Source of the DNA: Streptomyces asoensis
GTDB lineage: Bacteria > Actinomycetota > Actinomycetes > Streptomycetales > Streptomycetaceae
Length of the DNA: 64,000 bases
Assembly: GCF_016860545.1 (NCBI RefSeq)
Contig: NZ_BNEB01000005.1
Location: 2,604,001-2,668,000 of the forward strand
Direction: 5' to 3'
Part shown: positions 55,195 to 63,182 of the stretch, in pieces
Layout of the letters: every line of letters begins with the position of its first letter
How positions within the stretch are numbered: the first letter of the stretch is position 1
Translations under genes and position numbers: made by a program
The notes under the pieces: model-generated
The model's database searches: none
What the model was told of the DNA's origin: nothing
The model's input: only the letters and a program-made list of their open reading frames with translations

Positions 55195-55854
55195 ATGCAG
55201 ATCCGCACCCCCGCCTGCCGTCCCGGCCGTCCGCGCAGCGCCGCCGCGGACGCCGCGATCCTGGCCGCGACCCGGGAGGCGCTGGTCGAACTGGGCTGGT
55301 CGAAACTGACGCTGGGGGACGTCGCGACGCGCGCAGGGGTCGCCAAGACGACCCTCTACCGCCGCTGGGCCGGAAAGAACGAACTGGTCGTCGACGCGGT
55401 CGCCGAACTCTTCGGCGAACTCGAACTCCCCGACCGCGGCAGCCTCGCCGCCGACATCGAGGGCGTGGTCCTCCAGTTCGCGGCCATCCTGGCCCGGCCG
55501 GAGGCCAAGAGCGGGCTGATGGCGGCCGTCGCCGAGTCCACCCGCGACGACGCCCTGCGCGAGCGCATCCGCGCCTCCATCGTCGACCCGCAGAAGGATC
55601 TGGTCCTGGAGGGCCGCGCCCGCGCCCAGGCGCGCGGCGAGCTCCCCCCGCAGACCGACCCGGCCGAGGCCGCCCGCACGGTCGACCTCATCTTCGACGT
55701 CGTGGCGGGCGCGGTGGTGCACCGCACCCTGGTCAGCGCGGAACCGGCGGACGAGGAGTGGGTACGCAGCTTCACCCGGGTCCTGCTCCTGGGCCTCACG
55801 GCGTCCACCACCACGCCCGACGACCCGCCGTCCGGACCTCCCGCCCCGGCCTGA
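55195..55854 (+). CDS. TetR-family transcriptional regulator
   Basis: DNA-binding repressor of 219 residues. The helix-turn-helix is TLGDVATRAGVAKTTLYRRW (about 40-60), preceded by an Arg/Pro-rich N-terminus (RTPACRPGRPRSAAADAAIL). The C-terminal ligand domain has the layout of the TetR_C_11-like group (DPAEAARTVDLIFDVVAGAV). TATGGT (55183-55188) lies 6 bp before the ATG, so the transcript may be leaderless. The palindrome at 55092-55108 is the likely target, controlling this gene and the divergent thioredoxin-TPR gene. Ligand unknown. Confidence 0.92.
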   Translation: MQIRTPACRPGRPRSAAADAAILAATREALVELGWSKLTLGDVATRAGVAKTTLYRRWAGKNELVVDAVAELFGELELPDRGSLAADIEGVVLQFAAILARPEAKSGLMAAVAESTRDDALRERIRASIVDPQKDLVLEGRARAQARGELPPQTDPAEAARTVDLIFDVVAGAVVHRTLVSAEPADEEWVRSFTRVLLLGLTASTTTPDDPPSGPPAPA

Positions 55855-55874
55855 GCACACCCGCCGCACAAGCA

Positions 55875-55936
55875 GGCTCCACCGGCCCCGCGAGTCGGCT
55901 CCACCGGCCCCGCGAGTCGCACCCGGGCCCCGCGAG
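55875..55936. repeat. 22-bp tandem repeat, about 2.8 copies
   Basis: A 22-bp unit starting GGCTCCACCGGCCCCGCGAG occurs at 55875-55896 and identically at 55897-55918, followed by a degenerate third copy to 55936. It is non-coding, between the TetR and icmA ends. Confidence 0.8.
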
Positions 55937-56004
55937 CGGCCCCGACCCCGGCCTCGCTCGCGCCCCCTCGGCCTCACGCCCCGCGCCCCGCACCCCCGAG
56001 ACGG

Positions 56005-56049
56005 CGCTGCCGCCCGGACCGGGGGCGAAAACCCCGGCGGGCGGCAGCG
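56005..56049. terminator. hairpin between converging tetR and icmA
   Basis: Inverted repeat with a 12-bp outer stem (CGCTGCCGCCCG and complement) and an inner CCGGGG/CCCCGG pairing around GCGAAAA. Lying 19 bp past the icmA stop, it may serve both genes. Confidence 0.55.
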
Positions 56050-56068
56050 GCAGCGATGGTGGCGGCGG

Positions 56069-57769
56069 TCAGAAGCCCGGGGGCTCGGTGTAGATCCCCC
56101 ACTCGTCGCGCAGCACGTCGCAGATCTCCCCCAGGGTCGCTTCGGCCCGTACCGCGTCCAGCATCGGCGCGATCATGTTGGAACCGTCACGGGCGGCGGC
56201 CAGCATCGCGTCGAGCGCGCCCCGCACCGCCGTCTCGTCCCGGGCGGCCTTGCGCGCGGCCAGCGCCCGCACCTGCTCGCGCTCCACCTCGTGGCTGACG
56301 CGCAGGATCTCCAGGTCCCCGGTCACCGAACCGTGGTGCGCGTTGACGCCGACGACCCGCTTCTCCCCCTTCTCCAGGGCCTGCTGGTAGCGGAACGCGG
56401 ACTCCGCGATCTCCCCGGTGAACCAGCCGTCCTCGATCCCCCGCAGGATGCCGGAGGTGATCGGCCCGATCGGGTGCCGTCCGTCGGGGTGGGCCCGCAG
56501 CCCGCGCTCCCGGATCTGCTCGAAGATCTTCTCGGCGTCGGCCTCGATACGGTCCGTCAGCTGCTCGACGTACCAGGAACCGCCCAGCGGGTCGGCGACG
56601 TTGGCGACGCCGGTCTCCTCCATCAGCACCTGCTGGGTGCGCAGCGCGATCTCCGCCGCCTGCTCGCTGGGCAGCGCGAGGGTCTCGTCGAGGGCGTTCG
56701 TGTGCAGCGAGTTGGTCCCGCCGAGCACCGCCGCGAGGGCCTCCACGGCCGTGCGCACGACGTTGTTGTACGGCTGCTGGGCGGTGAGCGACACCCCGGC
56801 GGTCTGGGTGTGGAACCTCAGCCACTGCGCCTTGTCGGAGCGGGCCCCGTAGACGTCGCGCATCCAGCGCGCCCAGATCCTGCGCGCCGCGCGGAACTTG
56901 GCGATCTCCTCGAAGAAGTCGACGTGCGCGTCGAAGAAGAAGGAGAGCCCGGGGGCGAAGACGTCCACGTCGAGACCGCGGCTGAGCCCCAGTTCGACGT
57001 ACCCGAAGCCGTCCGCCAGCGTGTAGGCCAGCTCCTGGGCGGCCGTCGCGCCGGCCTCGCGGATGTGGTAGCCGGAGACGGACAGCGGCTTGTAGGCGGG
57101 GATGCCGGCCGCGCAGTACTCCATCAGGTCGCCGATCAGGCGCAGGTGCGGCTCGGGCTGGAAGAGCCACTCCTTCTGGGCGATGTACTCCTTGAAGATG
57201 TCGGTCTGGAGCGTGCCGTTGAGGACGCCCGGATCGACGCCCTGCCGTTCGGCGGCGACGAGGTACATGCAGAACACGGGGACGGCCGGCCCGCTGATCG
57301 TCATGGAGGTCGTGACGTCGCCCAGCGGGATGTCCTTGAACAGGACCTCCATGTCGGCGGCCGAGTCGATCGCGACGCCGCAGTGCCCGACCTCGCCGAG
57401 CGAGCGCCGGTCGTCGGAGTCGCGTCCCATCAGCGTGGGCATGTCGAACGCCACGGACAGTCCCCCGCCGCCGTTGGCGAGGATCATCTTGTAGCGCTCG
57501 TTGGTCTGCTCGGCGTTGCCGAACCCGGCGAACTGCCGGATGGTCCACGTACGCCCCCGGTAGCCGGTCGGGTACAGGCCGCGCGTGAAGGGGTACTCCC
57601 CCGGCCAGCCGATCCGCTCGAAGCCTTCGTAGGCGTCACCGGGCCGGGGCCCGTACGCCGGCTCCACGGGGTCCCCGGAGAGCGTCGTGAAGTCGGCCTC
57701 GCGCTTGCGCGATGCGTCGTACCGGGCCTGCCAGCGGCGGCGGCCCTCCTCGATGGCGTCAGCGTCCAT
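56069..57769 (-). CDS. icmA: isobutyryl-CoA mutase large subunit IcmA
   Basis: Coenzyme-B12-dependent mutase subunit interconverting isobutyryl-CoA and n-butyryl-CoA, linking valine breakdown and butyrate to polyketide and fatty-acid precursors. The protein is 566 residues, the length known for IcmA, and lacks the C-terminal cobalamin-binding domain of methylmalonyl-CoA mutase, which in this enzyme is the separate IcmB. Two substrate-determining residues are visible: Phe80 ([15 protein letters not shown]), where methylmalonyl-CoA mutase has Tyr, and Gln198 (EYIAQKEW), where it has Arg. These support isobutyryl-CoA specificity over methylmalonyl-CoA. No icmB lies in the window. The ATG at 57769 sits 8 bp from a 24-bp palindromic operator. 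Confidence 0.93.
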   Translation of the reverse strand: MDADAIEEGRRRWQARYDASRKREADFTTLSGDPVEPAYGPRPGDAYEGFERIGWPGEYPFTRGLYPTGYRGRTWTIRQFAGFGNAEQTNERYKMILANGGGGLSVAFDMPTLMGRDSDDRRSLGEVGHCGVAIDSAADMEVLFKDIPLGDVTTSMTISGPAVPVFCMYLVAAERQGVDPGVLNGTLQTDIFKEYIAQKEWLFQPEPHLRLIGDLMEYCAAGIPAYKPLSVSGYHIREAGATAAQELAYTLADGFGYVELGLSRGLDVDVFAPGLSFFFDAHVDFFEEIAKFRAARRIWARWMRDVYGARSDKAQWLRFHTQTAGVSLTAQQPYNNVVRTAVEALAAVLGGTNSLHTNALDETLALPSEQAAEIALRTQQVLMEETGVANVADPLGGSWYVEQLTDRIEADAEKIFEQIRERGLRAHPDGRHPIGPITSGILRGIEDGWFTGEIAESAFRYQQALEKGEKRVVGVNAHHGSVTGDLEILRVSHEVEREQVRALAARKAARDETAVRGALDAMLAAARDGSNMIAPMLDAVRAEATLGEICDVLRDEWGIYTEPPGF

Positions 57770-57776
57770 GCTTCGA

Positions 57777-57833
57777 ATTTACTAGGACGTCCAAGTAAAT
57801 GTCGATGGGAAACCGCTGGGACGTCCTAGTAAC
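57777..57833. promoter_or_regulatory. icmA operator: near-perfect 24-bp palindrome plus a second half-conserved copy
   Basis: A palindrome centred between 57788 and 57789 (ATTTACTAGGAC and GTCCAAGTAAAT) pairs at 11 of 12 positions per arm. A second copy centred 34 bp away at 57822/57823 keeps the GGGACGTCC core and one full arm (GTCCTAGTAAC). The spacing of about three helical turns fits cooperative binding. The site lies over the presumed promoter; TAGTAA on the minus strand is 9 nt before the icmA ATG. Confidence 0.7.
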
Positions 57834-57917
57834 TGTCCGTGACCACCGGTACGGGTGCGCGCCCACGGCGCCGTGCACCCGCGCGTGGCGTGCGTACCGC
57901 GCCGGGACCGGCGGGGT

Positions 57918-58256
57918 TCAGACCTTGGCGGCCACGGGCGCCTGGCCCGCGGAGCCGGCGTCGAGCTCGCGGCTGATCTTCCGCTCCACGAAGAAGGCGG
58001 CCGTCGGGACGGTCCCGGCGAGGAGCACCCACAGCTGCTTGCCGACCGGCCACTTCGCCTTGGAGCCCAGGTCGAAGGCGAAGACCAGGTAGAGGACGTA
58101 GAGCCAGCCGTGCGCGATGGCGACGACGCGGGTGAAGTCCGCGGCCCCGTCGACGTCCAGGCCGTACTTGGCGATCATGCCCAGGCACAGCAGGACCAGC
58201 AGCACACCGGTGACGTAGGCCAGGACGCGGTAGCGGGTCAGCACGCTCTTCTTCAT
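57918..58256 (-). CDS. DUF3817 membrane protein
   Basis: Small integral membrane protein of 112 residues. It begins MKKSVLTRYRVLAYVTGVLL and has three predicted helices: YVTGVLLVLLCLGMIAKYG, IAHGWLYVLYLVFAFDL and LLAGTVPTAAFFVERK. The motif GWLYVLYLVFAFDLGSKAKW is the DUF3817 signature. A second member of the family lies at 62649-62993. It stands between icmA and a MarR gene on the same strand, 43 bp after the MarR stop. Function unknown. Confidence 0.87.
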   Translation of the reverse strand: MKKSVLTRYRVLAYVTGVLLVLLCLGMIAKYGLDVDGAADFTRVVAIAHGWLYVLYLVFAFDLGSKAKWPVGKQLWVLLAGTVPTAAFFVERKISRELDAGSAGQAPVAAKV

Positions 58257-58299
58257 GCCGACGAGCGTAACGACCCGTTCCGGGAGATCTTGCCCCGGG

Positions 58300-58809
58300 T
58301 CACTCCTCGTCGAAGTCGCCCGCGGCCACCCGCAGCGGCCTGAGCATCGCGAAGATCTCCCCGCACTCCTCGGCGTCGTACACCCCGAGCCCGAAGTCCA
58401 TCGCCATCAGGTCGCGGGTGGCCGCCTCGACGACCTCACGGCCCTTGTCGGTGATGACGGCGAGGGTGCCGCGGCCGTCGTTGGGGTTGGGACGGCGGGC
58501 CACCAGACCCGACCTGACCAGCCGGTCGACGGTGTTCGTCACCGAGGTGGGGTGCACCTGGAGCCGCTCGCCGATCTTCGACATGGTCAGCTCGCCCTCC
58601 TTGGAGAAGGTGAGCAGCACCAGTGCCTCGAAGCGCGCGAAGGTCAGGCCGTAGGGCTTGACCACGGCGTCGACCCCGGCGAGCAGGATCTGGTGCGCGC
58701 GCATGATCGAGGTGATCGCGGCCATGGACGGCACGCTCCCCCAGCGCTGCTTCCAGAGCTCGTCGGCGCGGGCGATGGGGTCGAAGGGGAGACTGGGCGG
58801 TTTCGGCAC
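58300..58809 (-). CDS. MarR-family transcriptional regulator
   Basis: Winged-helix regulator of 169 residues. The domain shows YGLTFARFEALVLLTFSKEG, LTMSKIGERLQVHPTSVTNT and VDRLVRSGLVARRPNPNDGR with the wing DGRGTLAVITDKGREVVEAA. On the minus strand TAAGGT (58823-58818) lies 8 nt before the GTG at 58809, suggesting a leaderless message whose promoter lies within the end of the MFS gene. Candidates for its targets are itself with DUF3817 and, by proximity, icmA. No ligand can be inferred. Confidence 0.9.
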   Translation of the reverse strand: MPKPPSLPFDPIARADELWKQRWGSVPSMAAITSIMRAHQILLAGVDAVVKPYGLTFARFEALVLLTFSKEGELTMSKIGERLQVHPTSVTNTVDRLVRSGLVARRPNPNDGRGTLAVITDKGREVVEAATRDLMAMDFGLGVYDAEECGEIFAMLRPLRVAAGDFDEE

Positions 58810-58820
58810 GCCTCCAGACC

Positions 58821-60158
58821 TTACCGGCCGGTCACATCATGGTCAGCCCCGTCTCGCGTTTCGGTCCGCCGGACCTCCCGGGCCGCCAGGACGCAGCAGA
58901 GCGTGCCCAGCGCACCGGCCCCCGTGACCGCCCCCGTGACCCCCACCAGCTCCGCGGCCACCCCCGCCAGGGCCATGCCGACGCCCTGGAACGTCATGAG
59001 CCCGGCGGTGAGCAGCGTCATGGCCCGTCCGCGCAGCTCGTCGGGCACGTCCCGGACGATCCACTGGTCGAGGCCGAGGGTGTACGCCGACCCGGCGCCC
59101 GAGACCACCAGCAGGATCAGGGACACGGCGAGGCCGGGGTGGAGGGCGTACCCGAGGTAGGGCAGCAGGGTCACACAGACGAGCGGCAGCGCGACGCGCT
59201 CACGGGTGACGGGACGCAGCCGGGACCCCGCGTACAGCTCACCGGCGATCGCACCGGCCGGCAGCGCGCACATCAGCAGACCCAGGCCGGCGGACCCCGC
59301 ACCGAGCTCGTCGGCGTACGGCGCGGACAGCGCCTCCGGGGCGACCGTGAAGAACGGCGGCACCCAGAAGAGGAGCAGCAGCGCCCGCACCCTCCGGTCG
59401 GCGAGGATCCGCCCGGCGCCCTCGAGGGAGTCCGTGACCAGCGCGCCGCCGGTCCGGGCCCGCGCGGGCCTGCGGCGGGTGCCCAGGCGCAGCAGGGCGG
59501 CGGAGGCGAGGAAGGTGGCGACGGTGACCAGCAGGGCCTGCCGCGGGGAGGCCACGGTGAGCAGCAGCCCGCCCAGTCCGAAGCCGGCGAGCAGCGCGCT
59601 CTGCGCGGTGATGCGCAGCAGGGAGCGGCCGAGGACGAACAGGTCGCCGTCGCCGAGGATGTCCGCGAGGGTGGCCATCCGGGTGCCGGCGAAGACCGGC
59701 GAGACGACGGCGAGGCAGCAGCGCAGGGCGAGCAGTGCGGCGAGGGGCGCCCCTTGCGCCGTCATCGGCACCACGCACGCCGCGCACACCAGGTCGCAGG
59801 CCACCAGTACGCGCCGGGCCGGGAAGCGGTCGGCGACCCCGGCGAGCAGCGTGCCGCCGACGACGTAGGGCAGGAAGCCGAGGGCCCAGGCCAGGGCGCT
59901 CATCAGGGGCGAGCCGGTGAGGTCGTAGACCAGGACGGACAGCGCGACCTCGGCGACGATCACACCGAGCATGGAGAGCAGGTGCGCGGCGAACACGGCC
60001 CGGAACTCCCGGACGGCGAACACCCGGAGGTACCCGGCCGAGGCCGTCCCGGGCTCGGCGGGCGCGGCGGCGGGCGGGGACGCCGGGGGTACCGCGGCGC
60101 CGGCCCCCGTGGGGGGCATGGCGGGCGTGGCGGGTGGCGGGGTGGGGGCTTCTTGCAT
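58821..60158 (-). CDS. MFS transporter
   Basis: Major facilitator superfamily exporter, 445 residues from the ATG at 60158. After a Pro/Ala-rich 40-residue N-terminus about 12 helices are expected (VFAAHLLSMLGVIVAEVALS, SALAWALGFLPYVVGGTLLA, and others). LAGVADRFPARRVLVACD is the motif-A loop between helices 2 and 3. The group resembles MFS_3/enterobactin-exporter-like permeases. It is divergent from an ArsR-type regulator over 74 bp, with a TTCGGC-N4-GCCGAA palindrome between them, so that regulator probably controls it. Substrate unknown; drug or metabolite efflux is likely. Confidence 0.9.
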   Translation of the reverse strand: MQEAPTPPPATPAMPPTGAGAAVPPASPPAAAPAEPGTASAGYLRVFAVREFRAVFAAHLLSMLGVIVAEVALSVLVYDLTGSPLMSALAWALGFLPYVVGGTLLAGVADRFPARRVLVACDLVCAACVVPMTAQGAPLAALLALRCCLAVVSPVFAGTRMATLADILGDGDLFVLGRSLLRITAQSALLAGFGLGGLLLTVASPRQALLVTVATFLASAALLRLGTRRRPARARTGGALVTDSLEGAGRILADRRVRALLLLFWVPPFFTVAPEALSAPYADELGAGSAGLGLLMCALPAGAIAGELYAGSRLRPVTRERVALPLVCVTLLPYLGYALHPGLAVSLILLVVSGAGSAYTLGLDQWIVRDVPDELRGRAMTLLTAGLMTFQGVGMALAGVAAELVGVTGAVTGAGALGTLCCVLAAREVRRTETRDGADHDVTGR

Positions 60159-60197
60159 GGCAGCAGCGTGCTCGGACGGACCCGCAGGGCCTAAAGT

Positions 60198-60213
60198 TTC
60201 GGCCACAGCCGAA
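60198..60213. promoter_or_regulatory. palindromic operator in MFS / ArsR divergent region
   Basis: TTCGGCCACAGCCGAA has perfect 6-bp arms around CACA, 40 bp from the MFS start and 20 bp from the regulator start. It is the likely binding site of the ArsR-type protein. Confidence 0.6.
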
Positions 60214-60232
60214 TGTCCGGGAGGCCAGGTCC

Positions 60233-61219
60233 GTGCCGTCACATCTGCACTTCGGGGAGGACGACTTCCTGCGCTGCCGCTTCGCGGTGTCCCCGCTGTG
60301 GGAGACGCAGGAGGTCGCGCGGACCCTGAAACGGCCCGACCGGCAGGGCTACCACACACCCTGGCTGCGCCGGATCCGCACGGCCGCCGAGGCGCTCGAC
60401 CTGAGCGGGCTGTGGCTGCTGATGCCGCGCCGCGGCCACTCCCCCGACTGGCTGTGCCCCCCGCCGGTAGGACCCGCCGCCGGGTTCGAGGAGGAGATCG
60501 CGGCGGTCCGGGCCGCCGACCCGCGGGCCGCGGTCGCGGACACCGCCCGCTCCCTCGCGGACACCCCCGGCGCGCTGGACTCGCCCCGCGGCCGGGCCTG
60601 GCTGGCCGACCCGCAGCGGATGATCCGCGAGCTGACGGACGTGCTGGAGGAGATCTGGCACACCCTCCTCGCCCCGGACTGGCCCCGGCTGCGCGCCCTG
60701 CTGGAGGCGGACGTCGCCTTCCACTCGCGCCGGCTGGCCGAAGTGGGCCTGGGCGGGGTGCTGCCGGAGATCAATGCCCGGTGCGGCTGGCGGGCCGGGA
60801 CGCTGACCATCGACTCCAACGGCGACCACGAGCGTCACCTCGGCGGCCAGGGCCTGGTGCTGATGCCGAGCGTGTTCTCCTGGCCGGACGTCGTGAGCGG
60901 CTTCGACCCACCCTGGCAGCCGACGCTGGTGTACCCGGCGCGGGGTATCGGCGGTCTGTGGACCGAGGCCGCCGCGCACTCCCCCGAGACGCTGGTACGG
61001 CTGCTGGGCCGGGGCCGCGCCGCCGTGCTCACCGCGCTCGACGAACCGGCGACCACCTCGGTGCTCGCCCACCGGCTCGGCCTCGCCCCGTCCTCGGTGT
61101 CCGCGCACCTGACGGTGCTCCGCGACGGCGGACTGCTGGTGTCCCGGCGCTACGGCCACCAGGTGCTGTACGAGCGGACACCGCTCGGGATGGCGCTGGT
61201 GGCGGGCGGCGCCCGGTAG
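60233..61219 (+). CDS. ArsR-type regulator with large N-terminal domain
   Basis: Regulator of 328 residues from the GTG at 60233 (GGGAGG upstream). Residues 1-240 form a domain of the DUF5937 type (HLHFGEDDFLRCRFAVSPLW, LWLLMPRRGHSPDWLCPPP, PQRMIRELTDVLEEIWHTLL). The C-terminal 80 residues are an ArsR winged helix (TSVLAHRLGLAPSSVSAHLT, LRDGGLLVSRRYGHQVLYER). No Cys-based metal site of classical ArsR is seen, so it more likely senses a small organic ligand through its large domain. It is divergent from the MFS gene and probably represses it. It converges with the metzincin gene, only 9 bp apart. Confidence 0.88.
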   Translation: MPSHLHFGEDDFLRCRFAVSPLWETQEVARTLKRPDRQGYHTPWLRRIRTAAEALDLSGLWLLMPRRGHSPDWLCPPPVGPAAGFEEEIAAVRAADPRAAVADTARSLADTPGALDSPRGRAWLADPQRMIRELTDVLEEIWHTLLAPDWPRLRALLEADVAFHSRRLAEVGLGGVLPEINARCGWRAGTLTIDSNGDHERHLGGQGLVLMPSVFSWPDVVSGFDPPWQPTLVYPARGIGGLWTEAAAHSPETLVRLLGRGRAAVLTALDEPATTSVLAHRLGLAPSSVSAHLTVLRDGGLLVSRRYGHQVLYERTPLGMALVAGGAR

Positions 61220-61228
61220 GACCCGCGC

Positions 61229-62206
61229 TCAGTACAGGCTGCGCAGCCCCAGCACGTCGCCCTTGCCCAGGGTGCGGGCGCCCGTGGAGCAGGCGAAGGA
61301 GGTCGCGTACATCGTCAGGTTCTCGTGCCCCGGACCGGCGTGGCCGAGGCCGAAGACGTGTCCGGCCTCGTGCGTGGCCACGCTGCGGATGTCGTACGCG
61401 CGCGTGCAGCCGCCGGCGGGGCGGTCGGTGAACGGGAAGTCGTGCGTGTTGAACCGGACGTCCGCCTCCATCAGTTCCTCGGGGCCGTCCGGCACCGGGC
61501 GGCTCCACGAACAGGTCGTCGCCACCGTGTCGCCGCCGATGTCGCCCGCGTCCCAGACGCTCAGACCGTCCCGGCGCACGCAGCGGGCCTCCCGGTCGAT
61601 GCCCGCCTCGTTGCCGGTCATGGACAGGAACCTGGCCTTCGCCGCGACCCTGTCGTCGTAGCCGCAGTCGTTGCGGCTCGTGGTGATGGTGGCGATGGCG
61701 TCCTCGAAGGCCCGCCGGCCCTCGGCGAGGGAGATCCGGCCCGGCAGCGGTCCGTCGCCGATGAACCACTCGTAGGTGCCGTACTCCTTGCGGCCCGCCG
61801 TGGAGAAGGCGCCGTCGGCGCAGGGCGCGGGGGCGTCGGCGCGGGCCCGCGTGAGGGGTGCCGCCGTACGGGCGGCCTCGTACGCGTAGGAGACCGTCCC
61901 GTCGGCGGCGACCGTCAGGGTGAAATCGTGCGCCGAGCCGTCCGCCGTGAGCGCGTCGACGCTGACCGTCGTACCGGGTTCGGGCACCGCCACTCCGACG
62001 CCCCCGTGGGTGACCACCCGGCCGACGGCCCGGCAGCCGAGCGCGGACGAGCCGGCGGGCAGGTCGCCGACGGTCAGGTCGCCGCGGGTGAGCGCGCAGG
62101 CGGGCGGCCCGGGGGCCTCCCCCTCGCGGACCGCCGACAGCGACACCGCCACCAGGAACGCCGCGACCGCCCTGCCGACCAGCCCCGGTCCGCGCCGCCG
62201 TGCCAC
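61229..62206 (-). CDS. secreted metzincin-type zinc protease
   Basis: Exported metalloprotease of 325 residues. GGGGAG lies 6 nt before the GTG at 62206. The N-terminus is a signal peptide (ARRRGPGLVGRAVAAFLVAV). The zinc site is THEAGHVFGLGHAGPGHENL, a complete HExxHxxGxxH starting near residue 279, followed by the Met-turn LTMYATSF, which places it in the matrixin-like metzincins. A beta-rich N-terminal region (about 40-130) contains four Cys. The residues before the zinc site (EADVRFNTHDFPFTDRPAGG) match the matrixin fold. No propeptide cysteine switch was recognised. Substrate unknown. Confidence 0.88.
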   Translation of the reverse strand: MARRRGPGLVGRAVAAFLVAVSLSAVREGEAPGPPACALTRGDLTVGDLPAGSSALGCRAVGRVVTHGGVGVAVPEPGTTVSVDALTADGSAHDFTLTVAADGTVSYAYEAARTAAPLTRARADAPAPCADGAFSTAGRKEYGTYEWFIGDGPLPGRISLAEGRRAFEDAIATITTSRNDCGYDDRVAAKARFLSMTGNEAGIDREARCVRRDGLSVWDAGDIGGDTVATTCSWSRPVPDGPEELMEADVRFNTHDFPFTDRPAGGCTRAYDIRSVATHEAGHVFGLGHAGPGHENLTMYATSFACSTGARTLGKGDVLGLRSLY

Positions 62207-62301
62207 CGCACACTCCCCTTCGAAGCCACGCCGGGAGCGGGACTTGATCGACTCCGGGAGAGATTAGCGAGGCGGCACCGGCCGAACCGTCATCCGGGAT
62301 G

Positions 62302-62332
62302 ACCCGTTCGAGCGACTACCGCTCAAACGGGT
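62302..62332 (-). terminator. hairpin overlapping the end of the thiamine-binding-type gene
   Basis: A 13-bp stem (62302-62314 and 62320-62332) with a 5-nt loop. The one mismatch on the plus strand becomes a G-U pair in the leftward transcript, supporting that direction. It includes the stop codon at 62323-62325. Confidence 0.55.
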
Positions 62333-62652
62333 GTCCCGTGGCGGCCCGGGGCGCTAGGGGGCCGTTCCAGGTGGCGTTCCACCGTCTCGACCTTGGAGGT
62401 CAGGCCGTCCGTGACGCCGGGGCGGATGTCCGCCTTCAGCACGAGGGAGACCCGGGGGGCGCGCTCCTCGACGGCGGCGACGGCGCGCCGGACGACGTCC
62501 ATGACCTCGTCCCACTCGCCCTCGACGGAGGTGAACATGGCGTCCGTGCGGTTCGGCAGGCCCGACTCGCGGACCACCCGGACGGCGTCGGCGACGTACT
62601 CGCCGACGTCCTCGCCGACACCCAGCGGCGTGACCGAGAAGGCGACGATCAT
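62323..62652 (-). CDS. MTH1187/YkoF-type thiamine-binding protein
   Basis: Small cytosolic ferredoxin-like protein of 109 residues. It begins [20 protein letters not shown] and continues [20 protein letters not shown] and [18 protein letters not shown], matching the MTH1187/YqgV (DUF77) family, members of which bind thiamine or related compounds. The ATG overlaps the stop of the upstream DUF3817 gene (ATGA). The C-terminal [12 protein letters not shown] is extra relative to the compact fold. A role in thiamine handling is inference from the family. Confidence 0.87.
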   Translation of the reverse strand: MIVAFSVTPLGVGEDVGEYVADAVRVVRESGLPNRTDAMFTSVEGEWDEVMDVVRRAVAAVEERAPRVSLVLKADIRPGVTDGLTSKVETVERHLERPPSAPGRHGTPV

Positions 62653-62993
62653 GCGTTCACGACGCCTTCCTTGCGGGCGCGGGAGGCGATGACCGCGTCC
62701 TCGGCCTCGCGGCGCAGCCGGCGCTCGGCGAAGAAGCCGCCGGTCGGCAGGACCGACAGGACGAAGTAGAGGGCCGCGGTGCCCAGCGGCCACTTCGCGC
62801 GGTTCCAGGCGTCGGCCCAGAAGAGCACGTAGAGGACGAAGAGCACGCCGTGGACCATGCCCATCACGGGCACCGCGTTGAAGTCGGTGGTCCGCTTCAG
62901 CACCGAGCAGACCAGCAGCAGGAGGAAGGACACGGCCTCGGGGGCGGAGACCAGGCGCAGTCGGCGGAGGGCGGAGGCTGTCTTCAGGTCCAC
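62649..62993 (-). CDS. DUF3817 membrane protein, second copy
   Basis: Small membrane protein of 114 residues from the GTG at 62993. Three helices are predicted: [36 protein letters not shown] and [20 protein letters not shown]. It shares the family pattern HG-LFVLYV-FW-D-W-RAKWPLG with the protein at 57918-58256, but is clearly diverged. It overlaps the thiamine-binding-type gene by ATGA, so the two are made together. The 189 bp before it on the right hold the divergent promoter region with the AIM24 genes. Function unknown. Confidence 0.87.
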   Translation of the reverse strand: MDLKTASALRRLRLVSAPEAVSFLLLLVCSVLKRTTDFNAVPVMGMVHGVLFVLYVLFWADAWNRAKWPLGTAALYFVLSVLPTGGFFAERRLRREAEDAVIASRARKEGVVNA

Positions 62994-63170
62994 GGGTCAC
63001 CTTCGGGGTGGGGAGGCAGAGGTGGGGCGGCAAGGGTGGGGCGGCACGGCGGCGGACGGTTTGTGAACGCACGCACAAGCGTTCGTCCATTGTGGCAAAC
63101 CGTCCCTGTGAGGGTGCGTTCAGGGTCGTTCTCCACCCCTGGGTGCTGTTCGGCGCACCCCTGTGGCGGA

Positions 63171-63176
63171 TACCTT
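63171..63176 (+). promoter_or_regulatory. -10 element of AIM24 gene, leaderless
   Basis: TACCTT followed by 6 bp and the GTG at 63183. No Shine-Dalgarno; no clear -35. Confidence 0.4.
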
Positions 63177-63182
63177 CCCAGC

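Noticed and set aside
55875-55936. Possible CRISPR array
   Set aside because: Head-to-tail 22-bp repeat with no spacers and no cas genes.
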